Part shown: one piece after another, positions 27,704 to 36,991 of the stretch
How the letters are laid out: every line of letters starts with the position of its first letter
Position numbering within the stretch: position 1 is the first letter of the stretch
From: Evansella sp. AB-P1
GTDB taxonomy: Bacteria; Bacillota; Bacilli; Bacillales; Salisediminibacteriaceae
Length of the DNA: 64,000 bases
NCBI RefSeq assembly: GCF_029688925.1
Contig: NZ_JARUKY010000008.1
Location: 158,997 to 222,996, forward strand
Reading direction: 5' to 3'
Position numbers and translations under genes: made by a program
The notes under the pieces: model-generated
Told to the model about the DNA's origin: nothing
Seen by the model: only the letters and a program-made list of their open reading frames with translations
Database searches by the model: none

Positions 27704-27811
27704 ATATTTAATTTGTCTATTGCTAGATGTCTTCGTTAAAAGTGAGTTTCTAAACCCTATAGTTTGAGAATAAACATGGAATCAGGAGACATGAAAGATG
27801 AATGTTAATAT

Positions 27812-27842
27812 AAATGAGGTCAACCAGTGGTTGACCTCATTT
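27812..27842. terminator. Perfect 31-bp palindrome at the end of the ABC relic
   Basis: Arms AAATGAGGTCAACCA and TGGTTGACCTCATTT are fully complementary around one base. The right arm overlaps the stop codon of the truncated ABC ATPase frame. It may be a terminator for the uricase operon; on the minus strand no long T-run follows, and on the plus strand ATTTTTG follows. Confidence 0.5.
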
Positions 27843-28400
27843 ATTTTTGTTTCATTGGTGTCACAAATAATATAGTCGTATTCTCCTTTTCCCATATTTG
27901 TAAGAGCTTCATTTGAAGTGCTTGTCTCGTGATTTCATCCAGGGCAGCAAATGGTTCATCCATAAATAATAGCTTAGGCTTTGCTGCTAGTGCTCTTGCA
28001 ATAGAAACTCGCATTTTCATCCCACCAGATAGTTGGCGTGGGTATGATTTTAAATAATCTTTCAGACCAACCATATCTATTACTCGAAGTTCTTCATCTT
28101 TACGTTTACGCTTATTTATCCCTCTCAATTCCAAAGGAAGCATAACATTATCAAGGACTGTCCTCCATGGCAATAAATTCGTATCTTGAAACACGAATGC
28201 CATATCATTTGTTTTTTCAATAATATCCTTAGGTTCCTGACCAAATACGGTTATTGTTCCATTTGTCGTTTCCCCTAGTCCAGCTGCCATTCTCAAGGCA
28301 GTAGATTTTCCACATCCCGAGTGGCCTAAGAAACTAATAAATTCACCTTCTTAACATTTTGAAACGACACCACATCTGTTTGAGGAGTAAGCATTATCAT
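27841..28400 (-). pseudogene. Broken ABC transporter ATPase (SsuB/TauB/ThiZ type)
   Basis: The remains of an ATP-binding subunit with damage at both ends. A good start (ATG at 28400 after AAGGGGAAG) encodes VVSFQNVKK, but this frame stops soon. The Walker A segment GHSGCGKST continues in another frame, beginning EGEFISFL, so roughly 20-25 codons between these blocks were lost with a frameshift. The intact middle has Q-loop FVFQDTNLLPW, signature LSGGMKMR and Walker B LLFMDEP. The gene stops right after TTILFVT, without the switch histidine and the last 70 or so residues. No permease or binding-protein partner remains nearby. Confidence 0.85.
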
Positions 28401-28417
28401 CTTCCCCTTTCCTAATT

Positions 28418-28780
28418 TTAACTTCCACGATATGTGCTATAGCCACCTGGAGCAATTAGCAAAGGAACATGATAATGTTCCTTTCTATTTCCTATTCCAA
28501 AACGAATAGGGACAATGTGAAGAAAGGGGTATTCATCTACCTTCTTCCCTTCACCTTTATAATAGTCTGCAACGCGAAAGACAAGCTCATAAATACCTAC
28601 TTCAAACTCTTCTCCTTCTAATAATGGTTTATCCACTCTCCCATCAACGTTCGTTCTACATTCTTTTATTTTTATAAAATTTTCATCTGTTTGATTGTAT
28701 TTCCAAAGCTCAATAACCATTTGACCTGCAGGCTTTCCTTTACTTGTATCTAGTACATGTGTCGTTAGTTTTCCGATCAT
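28418..28780 (-). CDS. pucM: 5-hydroxyisourate hydrolase (transthyretin-like)
   Basis: Hydrolyses 5-hydroxyisourate, the product of uricase, to OHCU. The 120-residue protein starts MIGKLTTHVLDTSKGKPA, with the conserved N-terminal histidine, and ends with the family signature YRGS. The middle NVDGRVDKPLL carries the conserved arginine. ATG at 28780 follows GAGGAG by seven bases; a longer frame overlapping uricase by four bases exists but leaves no room for that site. It is coupled to the uricase gene just upstream. Confidence 0.95.
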   Translation of the reverse strand: MIGKLTTHVLDTSKGKPAGQMVIELWKYNQTDENFIKIKECRTNVDGRVDKPLLEGEEFEVGIYELVFRVADYYKGEGKKVDEYPFLHIVPIRFGIGNRKEHYHVPLLIAPGGYSTYRGS

Positions 28781-28791
28781 ATTTCGACTCC

Positions 28792-29775
28792 TCAATCCTC
28801 ATCAATTTTCAATATGTCATCTTGTGTCATGGAAAAACCTTGGAACCCATAAGGTGGTCGGGGATCTGTAAATACCTTTCCTTCAGGAGACGAAGAAACC
28901 TCGTCTAACACCGTATCCCATGTTCGATTATTGGATTCAAATGATACCTCAACTAATTGAGGGAATCTTTTTAAAATCCGTGCCCCAATATCATAAATGA
29001 GCTTTTGAATAGAAGGTGAGTCCTTTTCATGAAAAACAGCTTGGGCAATATGGACAACTTGTTCTGCACATACATAATTAGAAGGATTTTCTCCGTTTCC
29101 ATCCTGATTATTTTCATAGCGCCAACGTATATCTAAATAGATGAATAGTGGACGATCAAATGATTCTGGTAAGGTAGTAAATTCATCCTTTATATATCCA
29201 TAAAAAGAACTTCCCTTCACTTTAATTAACCTCAATCCTTCTACACCACTAACTTGATCAATAATTTCATAATCATCACCTTCTGTACGAAATACCTCCA
29301 AGGATGTGGAAGGATGTTCTAGTAATCCTTGTCTAAATACTGTATCACTTGGAGCAAATCCATTACCGTATGAAACATCCACTTCTTCAAATGAAAACTG
29401 TTTTCCTGAAATCACAATTCCGTCAATATGCTTATACTTTCTTATAAAGCTTTCACTTACATAATGTAAAAAACCTTCCATTGTTGAACCATCATATTCT
29501 CCAGCATGGTATAATATAAAATTCTTCATAGAGTCCGTTGCTATAACAAGAGAATTATCTCCTTTTGAGAAGGAAGATAAAAATGCATCCCCCTTCAATG
29601 CAACCTTTATGTCCATTCCAAAAATCGTATTAGACCGTCCTTTGAAATTTGATTCTGGAATTTCTTTTATTCCTGCTAGTGGTTTTGCATATGTTCGATA
29701 AACAAAAACATCACCTTTTCCATAATACATTTTTCGTCTAATTTCTGTTTTGTTCTTTAAAACGTTAGATTTCAT
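28792..29775 (-). CDS. pucL: Urate oxidase (uricase)
   Basis: Oxidises urate to 5-hydroxyisourate without a cofactor. The 327-residue, two-domain T-fold protein has the expected catalytic lysine K20 in YYGKGDV and threonine T80 in ATDSMKN, and a central GKQFSFEEVDVSYGNGF segment. In B. subtilis PucL this domain is fused to OHCU decarboxylase; here the two are separate genes 68 or more bases apart in the same order. The pucM gene follows at once. Confidence 0.94.
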   Translation of the reverse strand: MKSNVLKNKTEIRRKMYYGKGDVFVYRTYAKPLAGIKEIPESNFKGRSNTIFGMDIKVALKGDAFLSSFSKGDNSLVIATDSMKNFILYHAGEYDGSTMEGFLHYVSESFIRKYKHIDGIVISGKQFSFEEVDVSYGNGFAPSDTVFRQGLLEHPSTSLEVFRTEGDDYEIIDQVSGVEGLRLIKVKGSSFYGYIKDEFTTLPESFDRPLFIYLDIRWRYENNQDGNGENPSNYVCAEQVVHIAQAVFHEKDSPSIQKLIYDIGARILKRFPQLVEVSFESNNRTWDTVLDEVSSSPEGKVFTDPRPPYGFQGFSMTQDDILKIDED

Positions 29776-29843
29776 AATTACATCCCTCTCAAACGTTTGT
29801 TGTTTTTTATATCCTTCTTATATCAGTTGATTATTGACAGTAT

Positions 29844-30353
29844 TCATGATGGAATTACTCCTTTAACTAGATCGAATAATCTGAATCGAGCTATCTTAGA
29901 TACTTCACTTAAGGCAGTTTCTAATTCTTTTTCATATGAATTTGTTATTCTCGTTCTCATCTGTAGCTTAATTTCTTCTTTTCCCTTTCCTTTTACAGCT
30001 AAAATAAATGGAAAGCCAAATTTTTCAACATACATTCTATTTAGCTTAGTAAATTCTTTAAATTCCTCTTCCGTTAATTCGTTAAGTCCAGCACTTTTTT
30101 GCTCTTCTTTAGACGAAGCAGATAAATCAAACTTTGTCCCTAAATCGGGGTGAGCTCTTAACAAGGATAGTTTTAATGAGGTATTAGCATTGTACATCTC
30201 TTCAATCATCCCATTGTACATTTCTTCAAAGCTTTCGAAGGGGTGTAAATACCAAGACACTTCCGCTACCCAAGGAGAATGTTCAAACACTAATCCAATT
30301 TTATTAATAAACTCATGACGTTCCATTCTATTTATATCTAGCATTGTATACAC
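29844..30353 (-). CDS. OHCU decarboxylase
   Basis: Converts 2-oxo-4-hydroxy-4-carboxy-5-ureidoimidazoline to (S)-allantoin. About 169 residues, with the signature HPDLGTK, whose histidine is catalytic in the family, and the conserved FGFPFI near the C-terminus. It corresponds to the N-terminal domain of B. subtilis PucL. The start is uncertain: GTG at 30353 lies eight bases after AGGTGG, while ATG at 30344 is too far from it. First gene of the OHCU-uricase-HIU hydrolase unit, transcribed away from pucR. Confidence 0.92.
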   Translation of the reverse strand: MYTMLDINRMERHEFINKIGLVFEHSPWVAEVSWYLHPFESFEEMYNGMIEEMYNANTSLKLSLLRAHPDLGTKFDLSASSKEEQKSAGLNELTEEEFKEFTKLNRMYVEKFGFPFILAVKGKGKEEIKLQMRTRITNSYEKELETALSEVSKIARFRLFDLVKGVIPS

Positions 30354-30365
30354 TAAAATTCCCAC

Positions 30366-30892
30366 CTACTTCCTCTTTTTATCAAACGTTTATCATTTGA
30401 TTCATTCCATAGTCACATCATAAAGAGAAGTTATTCAATCGTCATTGTCTAAGTTAACTAATATGATAGTTAGTAATTGTATTTAAAATATAATCTACAG
30501 AGGGACCCACTGAATTCTCATCGCTCCATGATCCATTTCTTTCCTTAAGCCTTTTATTCATTGTGCTACTTATTATCATTTAGACTTCGCCTAAACCTAC
30601 ACAAAACATTAGTATCCCTTTAAAAATTTGTGAGGTTTTCTCCCTCATTTTTTCATTAAACATAATTACGTACCATAAAAAATGATCTTTTACCATCTGT
30701 ACAATTACAAGTCGTCTAATTTCGAAAATAAATTAGTGAATGAGAGAAACAACTCCTTCTATTCTATTTTGTATAAATTAACTAATTTTTTCATAAAGAT
30801 AGTTACATTTTCTTACAAAAAAGTTTTTATATCTCCTATTTTCCTGTACGGTAATAACAAAGAATTTTATAAATAAGGGGTGAATACTACCT
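30366..30892. other. Divergent control region between the uricase operon and pucR
   Basis: A 527-base, AT-rich gap between two diverging transcription units, the natural place for PucR autoregulation and pucL control. I found no convincing -35/-10 pair and no full PucR box. A short plus frame at 30682-30876 has no codon bias or family resemblance, and I do not call it. Confidence 0.4.
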
Positions 30893-32545
30893 ATGCAAAT
30901 TACAGATATTCTAGAGCTTCCTTCTTTTAAAGATGCAACAGTAGTTGCAGGAAAAAATAAGTTAACGAATACGGTACAGTCTATCAACCTAATGGATGCA
31001 CCAGACATAATAAACTTTTTAACCAACGATCAGCTCTTATTAACCACGGCTTATTCCATAAAAAACAATACAAGTGCTCTTATGGAACTAGTGAATCAAA
31101 TGGCCGAGCAAGGATGTGCAGGATTAGGGCTAAAGACGAAAAGATTTATAGAGGAGATACCTAAGGAGGTAATCAAGAGGGCTAACGAACTAAACTTCCC
31201 TATTGTTGAACTCCCTTTAAATTATTCATTGGGAGAAATGTTAAATGAAGCTTTAGGATGTATCTTAAACGAACGGACACATGAACTAAATTATGCTTTA
31301 AATATTCACCGTAAATTTACAAATATCGTTATTTCTGGCGGTGGCTTCTCAAAAATTATTGATAGTCTCCATGCTATCTTAGATTATCCAATCATTCTTT
31401 TGAATAATCGATTAGATATTATGGCATTTTCTAATGATATAGATAAAGAATCTTTTTTCAATATTTATTGGTATATCCATGAAACAATACACCAAGAGGA
31501 GATTAGCGGATTAAAAGCTTTTCACATACCATATCAAAAAAGAGAAAGTATTTACAAAGATTTTTTCATTTTCCCCATTCATACAACAAACAAACAAAAA
31601 GGGTATATAATTATTTTTAGTTCATGTATATCTAAAGAAACTCCTTTTACATTAGCACTAGAACAAGCAGCTAACGTTATTTCGTTTGAATTTATGAAGC
31701 TTAAAGCCATCGAACAACATTCCCGTAGATTAAAAAATGAATTTTTTACTAATTTAGTAGAGGGAAGCATTGTTTCAGAAGATGAAATAATTAATAGAGG
31801 AAAGGAATACCATTTAAATAAACAACTCCAATATATATGTTTAACGTGTAAATTAGACGATACATCGGATTTCCATCTAGACACATACCCACTACAATCA
31901 GAAAAGAAGTTGACTAATAAAAGAGAAAGAATATACGAACTATTAGAATCTTTGTTATCCATTCAATACGACAATAGTATCTTATTTACAAAAGGTGACC
32001 TCTTTGCTATTTTAATAGGGTTTGATTTTTACAATGACAATATTGAAAAAAAAGTGCTACACTCCATTCGTGAAATTCAACAAGAAATACTTCAATCCAC
32101 AGATATTTCCATATCATTTGGGATAAGTAATTATATAGAGTCCTTTCTAGAAATTCCTACTGCCTTTCAGGAAGCAGTAGACGCACTTCGTACTGGTTAT
32201 GGGGAAAACAAAACAAATTTCATTAAAACGTACCATATTAAGGAATTAACGGAATTATTTAAAACGATCCCAACCCTTAAACTTAAGGAGTTTTACAAGT
32301 CTTCTCTACAAGAGTTAGCTTATCCAGAAGATAAAGAAAAGGAAGATTTAGTTCAGACTTTAGCTATTTACTTAAATAACAATTGTCAAATAGCAGAAAC
32401 GTCTAAAATGATGTTTATTCACCGAAACACAGTCATTTATCGAATAAAGAAATGCGAGAAAATACTGGGCATGGACTTTAAAGGACAGGATGATACGTTA
32501 AGACTAAGAATAGCATTATTTATTCAGTCCTTGATAACAAATTGA
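30893..32545 (+). CDS. pucR: Purine catabolism transcriptional activator
   Basis: The only plus-strand gene in the cluster, 550 residues. Residues 1-120 form the PucR N-terminal domain (ITDILELPSFKDATVVAG, TTAYSI, FPIVELPL). A GGDEF-like degenerate CdaR middle domain follows. The C-terminus has the HTH_30 domain CQIAETSKMMFIHRNTVIYRIKKCEKILG. In B. subtilis PucR activates puc genes when allantoin or related ureides accumulate under nitrogen limitation. It faces a membrane-protein gene tail to tail with only 12 bases between. Confidence 0.93.
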   Translation: MQITDILELPSFKDATVVAGKNKLTNTVQSINLMDAPDIINFLTNDQLLLTTAYSIKNNTSALMELVNQMAEQGCAGLGLKTKRFIEEIPKEVIKRANELNFPIVELPLNYSLGEMLNEALGCILNERTHELNYALNIHRKFTNIVISGGGFSKIIDSLHAILDYPIILLNNRLDIMAFSNDIDKESFFNIYWYIHETIHQEEISGLKAFHIPYQKRESIYKDFFIFPIHTTNKQKGYIIIFSSCISKETPFTLALEQAANVISFEFMKLKAIEQHSRRLKNEFFTNLVEGSIVSEDEIINRGKEYHLNKQLQYICLTCKLDDTSDFHLDTYPLQSEKKLTNKRERIYELLESLLSIQYDNSILFTKGDLFAILIGFDFYNDNIEKKVLHSIREIQQEILQSTDISISFGISNYIESFLEIPTAFQEAVDALRTGYGENKTNFIKTYHIKELTELFKTIPTLKLKEFYKSSLQELAYPEDKEKEDLVQTLAIYLNNNCQIAETSKMMFIHRNTVIYRIKKCEKILGMDFKGQDDTLRLRIALFIQSLITN

Positions 32546-32557
32546 GACTGAATCTCT

Positions 32558-33277
32558 CTACCATTCGAAAAAATATTTCAATGCGATTACGATAAATGTA
32601 TAAGAAACAGACCCTAAAACAAAGGAAGGAAAGTGTGTTTTCCGCTTTGAAGGTAATTCCTCTTTTAAAACATTTAGTATCATTGCCCCAGAAATAAAAG
32701 CAAAAATAATGGCTACGATTAAAGAAGGTAACGTAATCCAAAGACCAACGATCCAGCCTATTAAAATTGCCACAGCTAAAAGGTAACGACCCACCTTACG
32801 ATAACGATCAGCGTCTTCTGACCAAAGATCATAGGATACCGCAAGGAAATGAGTCCCAATTGCAGTGGAATAAAATACCGCTTGCCAACCTGCCACTTGA
32901 GACGTAATAACAACATAAGAAATTAACATATTATATATACTAAAAAAACCTAATTCAACCCAAAATACATTGCTTAACCGATACGTTTTTTGTTCAGCAT
33001 TATCTGCAATTTTTTTAATGCCGAATAAAACTAACACTCCTATTAATCCTACAAAGTATAACTCTGATTCCATCGTTAATTGACTACCTTCCTCTCCATA
33101 AACAGCTTGCTGTTCATGGAGAGCTGGTAGAACATAAACAAATACGTAGGAAACAGCGATTCCTCCAGAAAAGGAAAGCCATCGCCCTCTTCTTATGCGA
33201 GATGACGGAATTAATCTGTTTGCAAAAAGTTGAATAAAAATGAAGAGTACTCCAGTTATTAGAGCTCCTATTGTCAT
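32558..33277 (-). CDS. Uncharacterised integral membrane protein
   Basis: A 239-residue protein with about seven hydrophobic helices. I do not recognise a named family with confidence. The segments GGIAVSYVFVYVLPALHE (about 38-55) and FAFISGAMILNVLKEELP (about 192-209) recall transmembrane parts of ZIP metal transporters, but the metal-binding HxxPEG and HExPHE motifs are absent. It follows the purine deaminase genes by 51 bases on the same strand and may be cotranscribed with them. Confidence 0.65.
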   Translation of the reverse strand: MTIGALITGVLFIFIQLFANRLIPSSRIRRGRWLSFSGGIAVSYVFVYVLPALHEQQAVYGEEGSQLTMESELYFVGLIGVLVLFGIKKIADNAEQKTYRLSNVFWVELGFFSIYNMLISYVVITSQVAGWQAVFYSTAIGTHFLAVSYDLWSEDADRYRKVGRYLLAVAILIGWIVGLWITLPSLIVAIIFAFISGAMILNVLKEELPSKRKTHFPSFVLGSVSYTFIVIALKYFFEW

Positions 33278-33328
33278 TATGAACAGCCTTTCTAAAATAT
33301 CTATCGGACATCATTTTATTCTATAAAA

Positions 33329-34765
33329 CTATAAATATCTCCATGCCTCGTTTTCTTCTACACTTCTTCTTAATCTTTTGTAATTTATTTTTAATGTTTT
33401 TGAAGCCAATTCTAGCATTCTCTTAGCACCTTCATTTGCCCTCCACGCTAAAATTTCTTCATCTACATTTACTAACATTCCATTTTTTACAACGATATCG
33501 CCTCCTACGATTGTCATATCTACTTGTGGTGCTCCTGTTAAGATTGGTAAAGCAGTATCATCATATAATGCACCAGCGTACTCTAGTTTGGTAGAGTCAA
33601 TCATAAACAGATCTGCTGCTTTACCAACTTGTAATACTCCTATTTCTTTATCCCAACCAAGAACCTTCGCAGATCCTCTCGTAGAAACAAATAAGCAATC
33701 CTCTGCCCTAAGTCCTCTCACTCCTTGCATATGCTTATGAAGTAAATGCATTATTTTCGTTTCCTGTAATAAATTGGAGGCATCGTTAGAAGCAGCCCCG
33801 TCTACACCTAGACCAACTGGTACCCCTTCTTTTAGTATTTTCATGATTGGAAACGTTCCTGAAGCCATTTTCATATTACTCGAAGGACAATGAGCCACAC
33901 CGCACCCACAACTTCCTAGCTTCGTAATTTCATCATCATTGAACCAAATACCGTGAGCATACCAAACGTCTTCACCAATCCAACCTGTTTCTTCCATGAG
34001 CTGTAATGGTCGTAACCCTAATTTTTCTATACAATAAGCTTCTTCATCTTTCGTTTCAGCTAAATGTGTATGCATACGAACGCCATAGCTTCTCGCTAAT
34101 GCTGCTGATTCTATTAGTAAGTCCTTACTAACAGAAAAAGGTGAACATGGAGCTACACCTACTTTAAGTCTAGAGAATTTGCTGTTATCATGATACGTTT
34201 CAATGAGTCGCATCGTATCCTTTAAAATGACATCTTCTTTCTGCACTACTTCATCAGGTGGTAATCCCCCATCTGAACGTCCTAAACTCATAGATCCTCT
34301 AGTAGGAAAAAATCGTATCCCTAATTCATTCGCTGCACGAATCTCCTCATCTATTAAATTCCCACTAATCCCGTTTGGAAAAACATAAAAATGATCAGAT
34401 GATGTTGTACATCCACTTTTTAATAGCTCTCCTAACCCAACCTTTGCACTTAAATACACGTCTTCCAGTCGAATATGCCTCCAAATATCATAAAGTGTGA
34501 TCAACCAATCAAAAAGCTCACAATCTTGCGCCAATGGGATATTCCGTGTAAATGTTTGATATAAATGATGATGTGTATTGATGAGACCGGGATAAACAAT
34601 TTTATTTCTAGCGTCTACTACAACATCAGCGTTTTCATTGGTTATATTTCTCCCAATTTCTTTTATCTCTTGACCTTCAATATACATACTACCATCGGGA
34701 TATTGGCTGCGATCATCATCCATAGTAATAATATTTTTCGCATTTTTGATTAGTAACGTCTTCAT
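33329..34765 (-). CDS. Amidohydrolase, 8-oxoguanine deaminase-like
   Basis: A 478-residue metal-dependent amidohydrolase of the AtzA/TrzN/guanine deaminase class. Metal site: NTHHHLYQ near residue 66, the RMHTHLAET block, and the late DGAASNDASN aspartate. The LAQDCELFDWL segment is characteristic of proteins annotated 8-oxoguanine deaminase (making urate directly). That activity would feed the uricase pathway here. A guanine- or triazine-type deaminase remains possible. GGAGAAAAGGAA precedes the ATG. Confidence 0.82.
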   Translation of the reverse strand: MKTLLIKNAKNIITMDDDRSQYPDGSMYIEGQEIKEIGRNITNENADVVVDARNKIVYPGLINTHHHLYQTFTRNIPLAQDCELFDWLITLYDIWRHIRLEDVYLSAKVGLGELLKSGCTTSSDHFYVFPNGISGNLIDEEIRAANELGIRFFPTRGSMSLGRSDGGLPPDEVVQKEDVILKDTMRLIETYHDNSKFSRLKVGVAPCSPFSVSKDLLIESAALARSYGVRMHTHLAETKDEEAYCIEKLGLRPLQLMEETGWIGEDVWYAHGIWFNDDEITKLGSCGCGVAHCPSSNMKMASGTFPIMKILKEGVPVGLGVDGAASNDASNLLQETKIMHLLHKHMQGVRGLRAEDCLFVSTRGSAKVLGWDKEIGVLQVGKAADLFMIDSTKLEYAGALYDDTALPILTGAPQVDMTIVGGDIVVKNGMLVNVDEEILAWRANEGAKRMLELASKTLKINYKRLRRSVEENEAWRYL

Positions 34766-34780
34766 TTCCTTTTCTCCTTT

Positions 34781-36124
34781 CTATGTGGATAAGGTAAGGT
34801 TAGGGATTCTATTGAGAAGTCTTTTTAAAGTTCTATTCCCTTCTTTTAAAACATGGTCCTTATGCATCGTCTTTATTATTCTGTTTTCCATTAGAATTTT
34901 TCCGTCTACAATTGTCGTTTCAACATCGCTTTGCGTTGCTGAATAAACAATTCTAGAAATCGTATCTACCTCATAGGTTGGATACGTATGAAAATCGTTT
35001 AAGTCTAAAATAACCATATCTGCTTTTTTTCCTATCTCAATGCTTCCAATCTCATCATCCATCCCTATTGCTTTAGCCCCACCAATAGTAGCCATTTTAA
35101 AAACTGTTTTCGAATCCATTGCAGTAGGTCCATGTATGGGCTTCTGAATAAGTGCGGCTATTCTCATTTCATTAAACATGTTTAAATTATTATTACATGG
35201 TGCCCCATCTGCCCCTAAGCTTACGGAAATATTATTATCTAGTAAGCTTGGAATCTCAGCAATTCCTGAAGCTAATTTTAAATTGGATCCAGGACAATGA
35301 GATACATTTACTTTTCTTTCTTTTATAATTCGTTTCTCTTCTTCATTTAACCAAACACAATGGGCTAAAACTAGCCTTTCATTTGCTAAGCCTAAGTGAT
35401 CTAAATAAACGATATTTCTCATACCCGTTTCACGTTCAACAATAGCAATTTCACCTATGTTCTCTGAAGCATGTGTATGAACATATGACTTGTAATAATC
35501 AGATAACCTACTTACCTCTATTAATAATTTCTCTGTACACGAAACGACAAACCGCGGAGAAAAAGCATACTTTATCCTCCCTCCATCATACATGTTCCAT
35601 TTTTCCAATAGATCAACACTTTCCTGAATGGATTGGTCTGTTTGCTCTTGAAGGGGCTTTGGTGTATCACTTCCTTTATCCATCATTACTTTTCCTGATA
35701 TAGCTCGTATACCGGAAGATGCCATTGCTTGAAATGCATAGTCCGTATAGTTAACTGTCTCCATATCTACAATGGATGTCGTTCCACTTTGGATAAGCTC
35801 ACCAATTCCTAATAAAGCAGAATAATAAATAGACTCTTCATCATGTGCGGCTTCCAATGGCCAAATTCTTTTTTTGAGCCAATCTAATAGCTCTAAATCA
35901 TCTCCCCTCCCTCTGAATAATGTTTGACATAAATGTACATGTGTTTGAATAAAGCCCGGAATAATCGTTTTGTTCGACGCATCTATAATCTTGTCTACAG
36001 TAGGATCTTCTATTTTTTTACTAATAGAAACGATTTTGTCATTTTCTATTAGAATATCTCCAATAAATTGATCCTCGTTCGTATTCATCGTAATGATTTC
36101 ACCATTTGTTATTAAAATCCTCAT
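34781..36124 (-). CDS. Amidohydrolase, 5'-deoxyadenosine/guanine deaminase-like
   Basis: A 447-residue amidohydrolase related to the previous one. Metal and substrate motifs: QTHVHLCQTLFRG, HTHASENIGE and DGAPCNNNLNM; the LELLDWLKKRIWPLEAAHD region is that of the 5'-deoxyadenosine deaminase (DadD)/MtaD subfamily. Start: ATG at 36124 (MRILITNG) with GGAGG seven bases upstream; a longer frame back to 36172 lacks a site. It is 15 bases upstream of the 8-oxoguanine-deaminase-like gene, so the pair is an operon. Substrate remains uncertain. Confidence 0.82.
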   Translation of the reverse strand: MRILITNGEIITMNTNEDQFIGDILIENDKIVSISKKIEDPTVDKIIDASNKTIIPGFIQTHVHLCQTLFRGRGDDLELLDWLKKRIWPLEAAHDEESIYYSALLGIGELIQSGTTSIVDMETVNYTDYAFQAMASSGIRAISGKVMMDKGSDTPKPLQEQTDQSIQESVDLLEKWNMYDGGRIKYAFSPRFVVSCTEKLLIEVSRLSDYYKSYVHTHASENIGEIAIVERETGMRNIVYLDHLGLANERLVLAHCVWLNEEEKRIIKERKVNVSHCPGSNLKLASGIAEIPSLLDNNISVSLGADGAPCNNNLNMFNEMRIAALIQKPIHGPTAMDSKTVFKMATIGGAKAIGMDDEIGSIEIGKKADMVILDLNDFHTYPTYEVDTISRIVYSATQSDVETTIVDGKILMENRIIKTMHKDHVLKEGNRTLKRLLNRIPNLTLST

Positions 36125-36177
36125 ATCCATTCCTCCAATCATTGTAATGAGAATGTTCAAATTAAATTTCAAGTATT

Positions 36178-36224
36178 AAAATAGCTACGACAGATATGCA
36201 CAACAATACACATCATCGTAGCTA
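36178..36224 (-). terminator. Hairpin after pucB
   Basis: On the minus strand TAGCTACGA and TCGTAGCTA (36216-36224 and 36182-36190) pair perfectly around a 25-base loop, followed by TTTTAA. It lies 126 bases after the pucB stop and before the deaminase operon. The large loop lowers confidence. Confidence 0.45.
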
Positions 36225-36349
36225 GGAATTTACGGCGCCTAGTAGAAACCCTTAAATCTTTATTTTGAGGTTATACGATTCGGTTGAATTAATCATTCTG
36301 TTAACTTTTAAGATGTAATATACAAAGGATATTAGGGATAAGTCTGTTA

Positions 36350-36979
36350 TTAAGCGTCCATGTTTTTTATCATCCACTTCGCTTTTTCAAAATCCTCCGG
36401 AGTATCGATATCAAAGGCAATGTGAGGGTCATTCATATAAATATTCACCATTTTATTAACGTTCTTAAGTAATGCCTTCCCTCCATGATCGCCGGATACA
36501 TTTGAAAAATCTAACTGCTTATAATTGCCGAAAAAGATAGGATGACCTGGAGTTTTTTGAAAATAGGGACGGACTACAAATGGATCTGATTGTTTTTTCA
36601 TACCTTTAATTCCTGTTTCAAATACGGTCAGCATCGAATTCCTTTGTATAAACGGTTGGTCTCCTAAAAAAAACATAACTGAACTGGATGAAGAAGGAAC
36701 AAACTCCATACCAGTTAAAAAGGATGAACTCTGTCCCTTTTCATATTTTTCGTTATATACCCATTTAATAATAGATGAATGAATGGATATTTCACGTTTG
36801 ATTTTTTCTTTTTGATGGCCAACAACAATAACAATTTCTTCAAATGGTAGACTCATTACATTCTTAATCACTCTTTCTAAAATAAATGAATCTCCCAATT
36901 TCATCAATTGCTTCGTACAGCCCATACGCCTTGACATTCCAGCAGCCAAAATGACTGCAGATACAGTGTGTTTTACCAT
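36350..36979 (-). CDS. pucB: MobA-like molybdenum cofactor nucleotidyltransferase
   Basis: A 209-residue nucleotidyltransferase (MocA/YgfJ type) that makes the cytidylated molybdopterin cofactor used by xanthine dehydrogenase. The signature AVILAAGMSRRMGCTKQL is at the N-terminus; VFFLGDQPF is the metal and nucleotide site, and GHPIFF follows. Start ATG at 36979 is eight bases after AGGTG; the frame could begin three codons earlier at GTG. It follows pucA by three codons and the two form a cofactor-insertion unit. Confidence 0.9.
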   Translation of the reverse strand: MVKHTVSAVILAAGMSRRMGCTKQLMKLGDSFILERVIKNVMSLPFEEIVIVVGHQKEKIKREISIHSSIIKWVYNEKYEKGQSSSFLTGMEFVPSSSSSVMFFLGDQPFIQRNSMLTVFETGIKGMKKQSDPFVVRPYFQKTPGHPIFFGNYKQLDFSNVSGDHGGKALLKNVNKMVNIYMNDPHIAFDIDTPEDFEKAKWMIKNMDA

Positions 36980-36991
36980 AAGAATCACACC

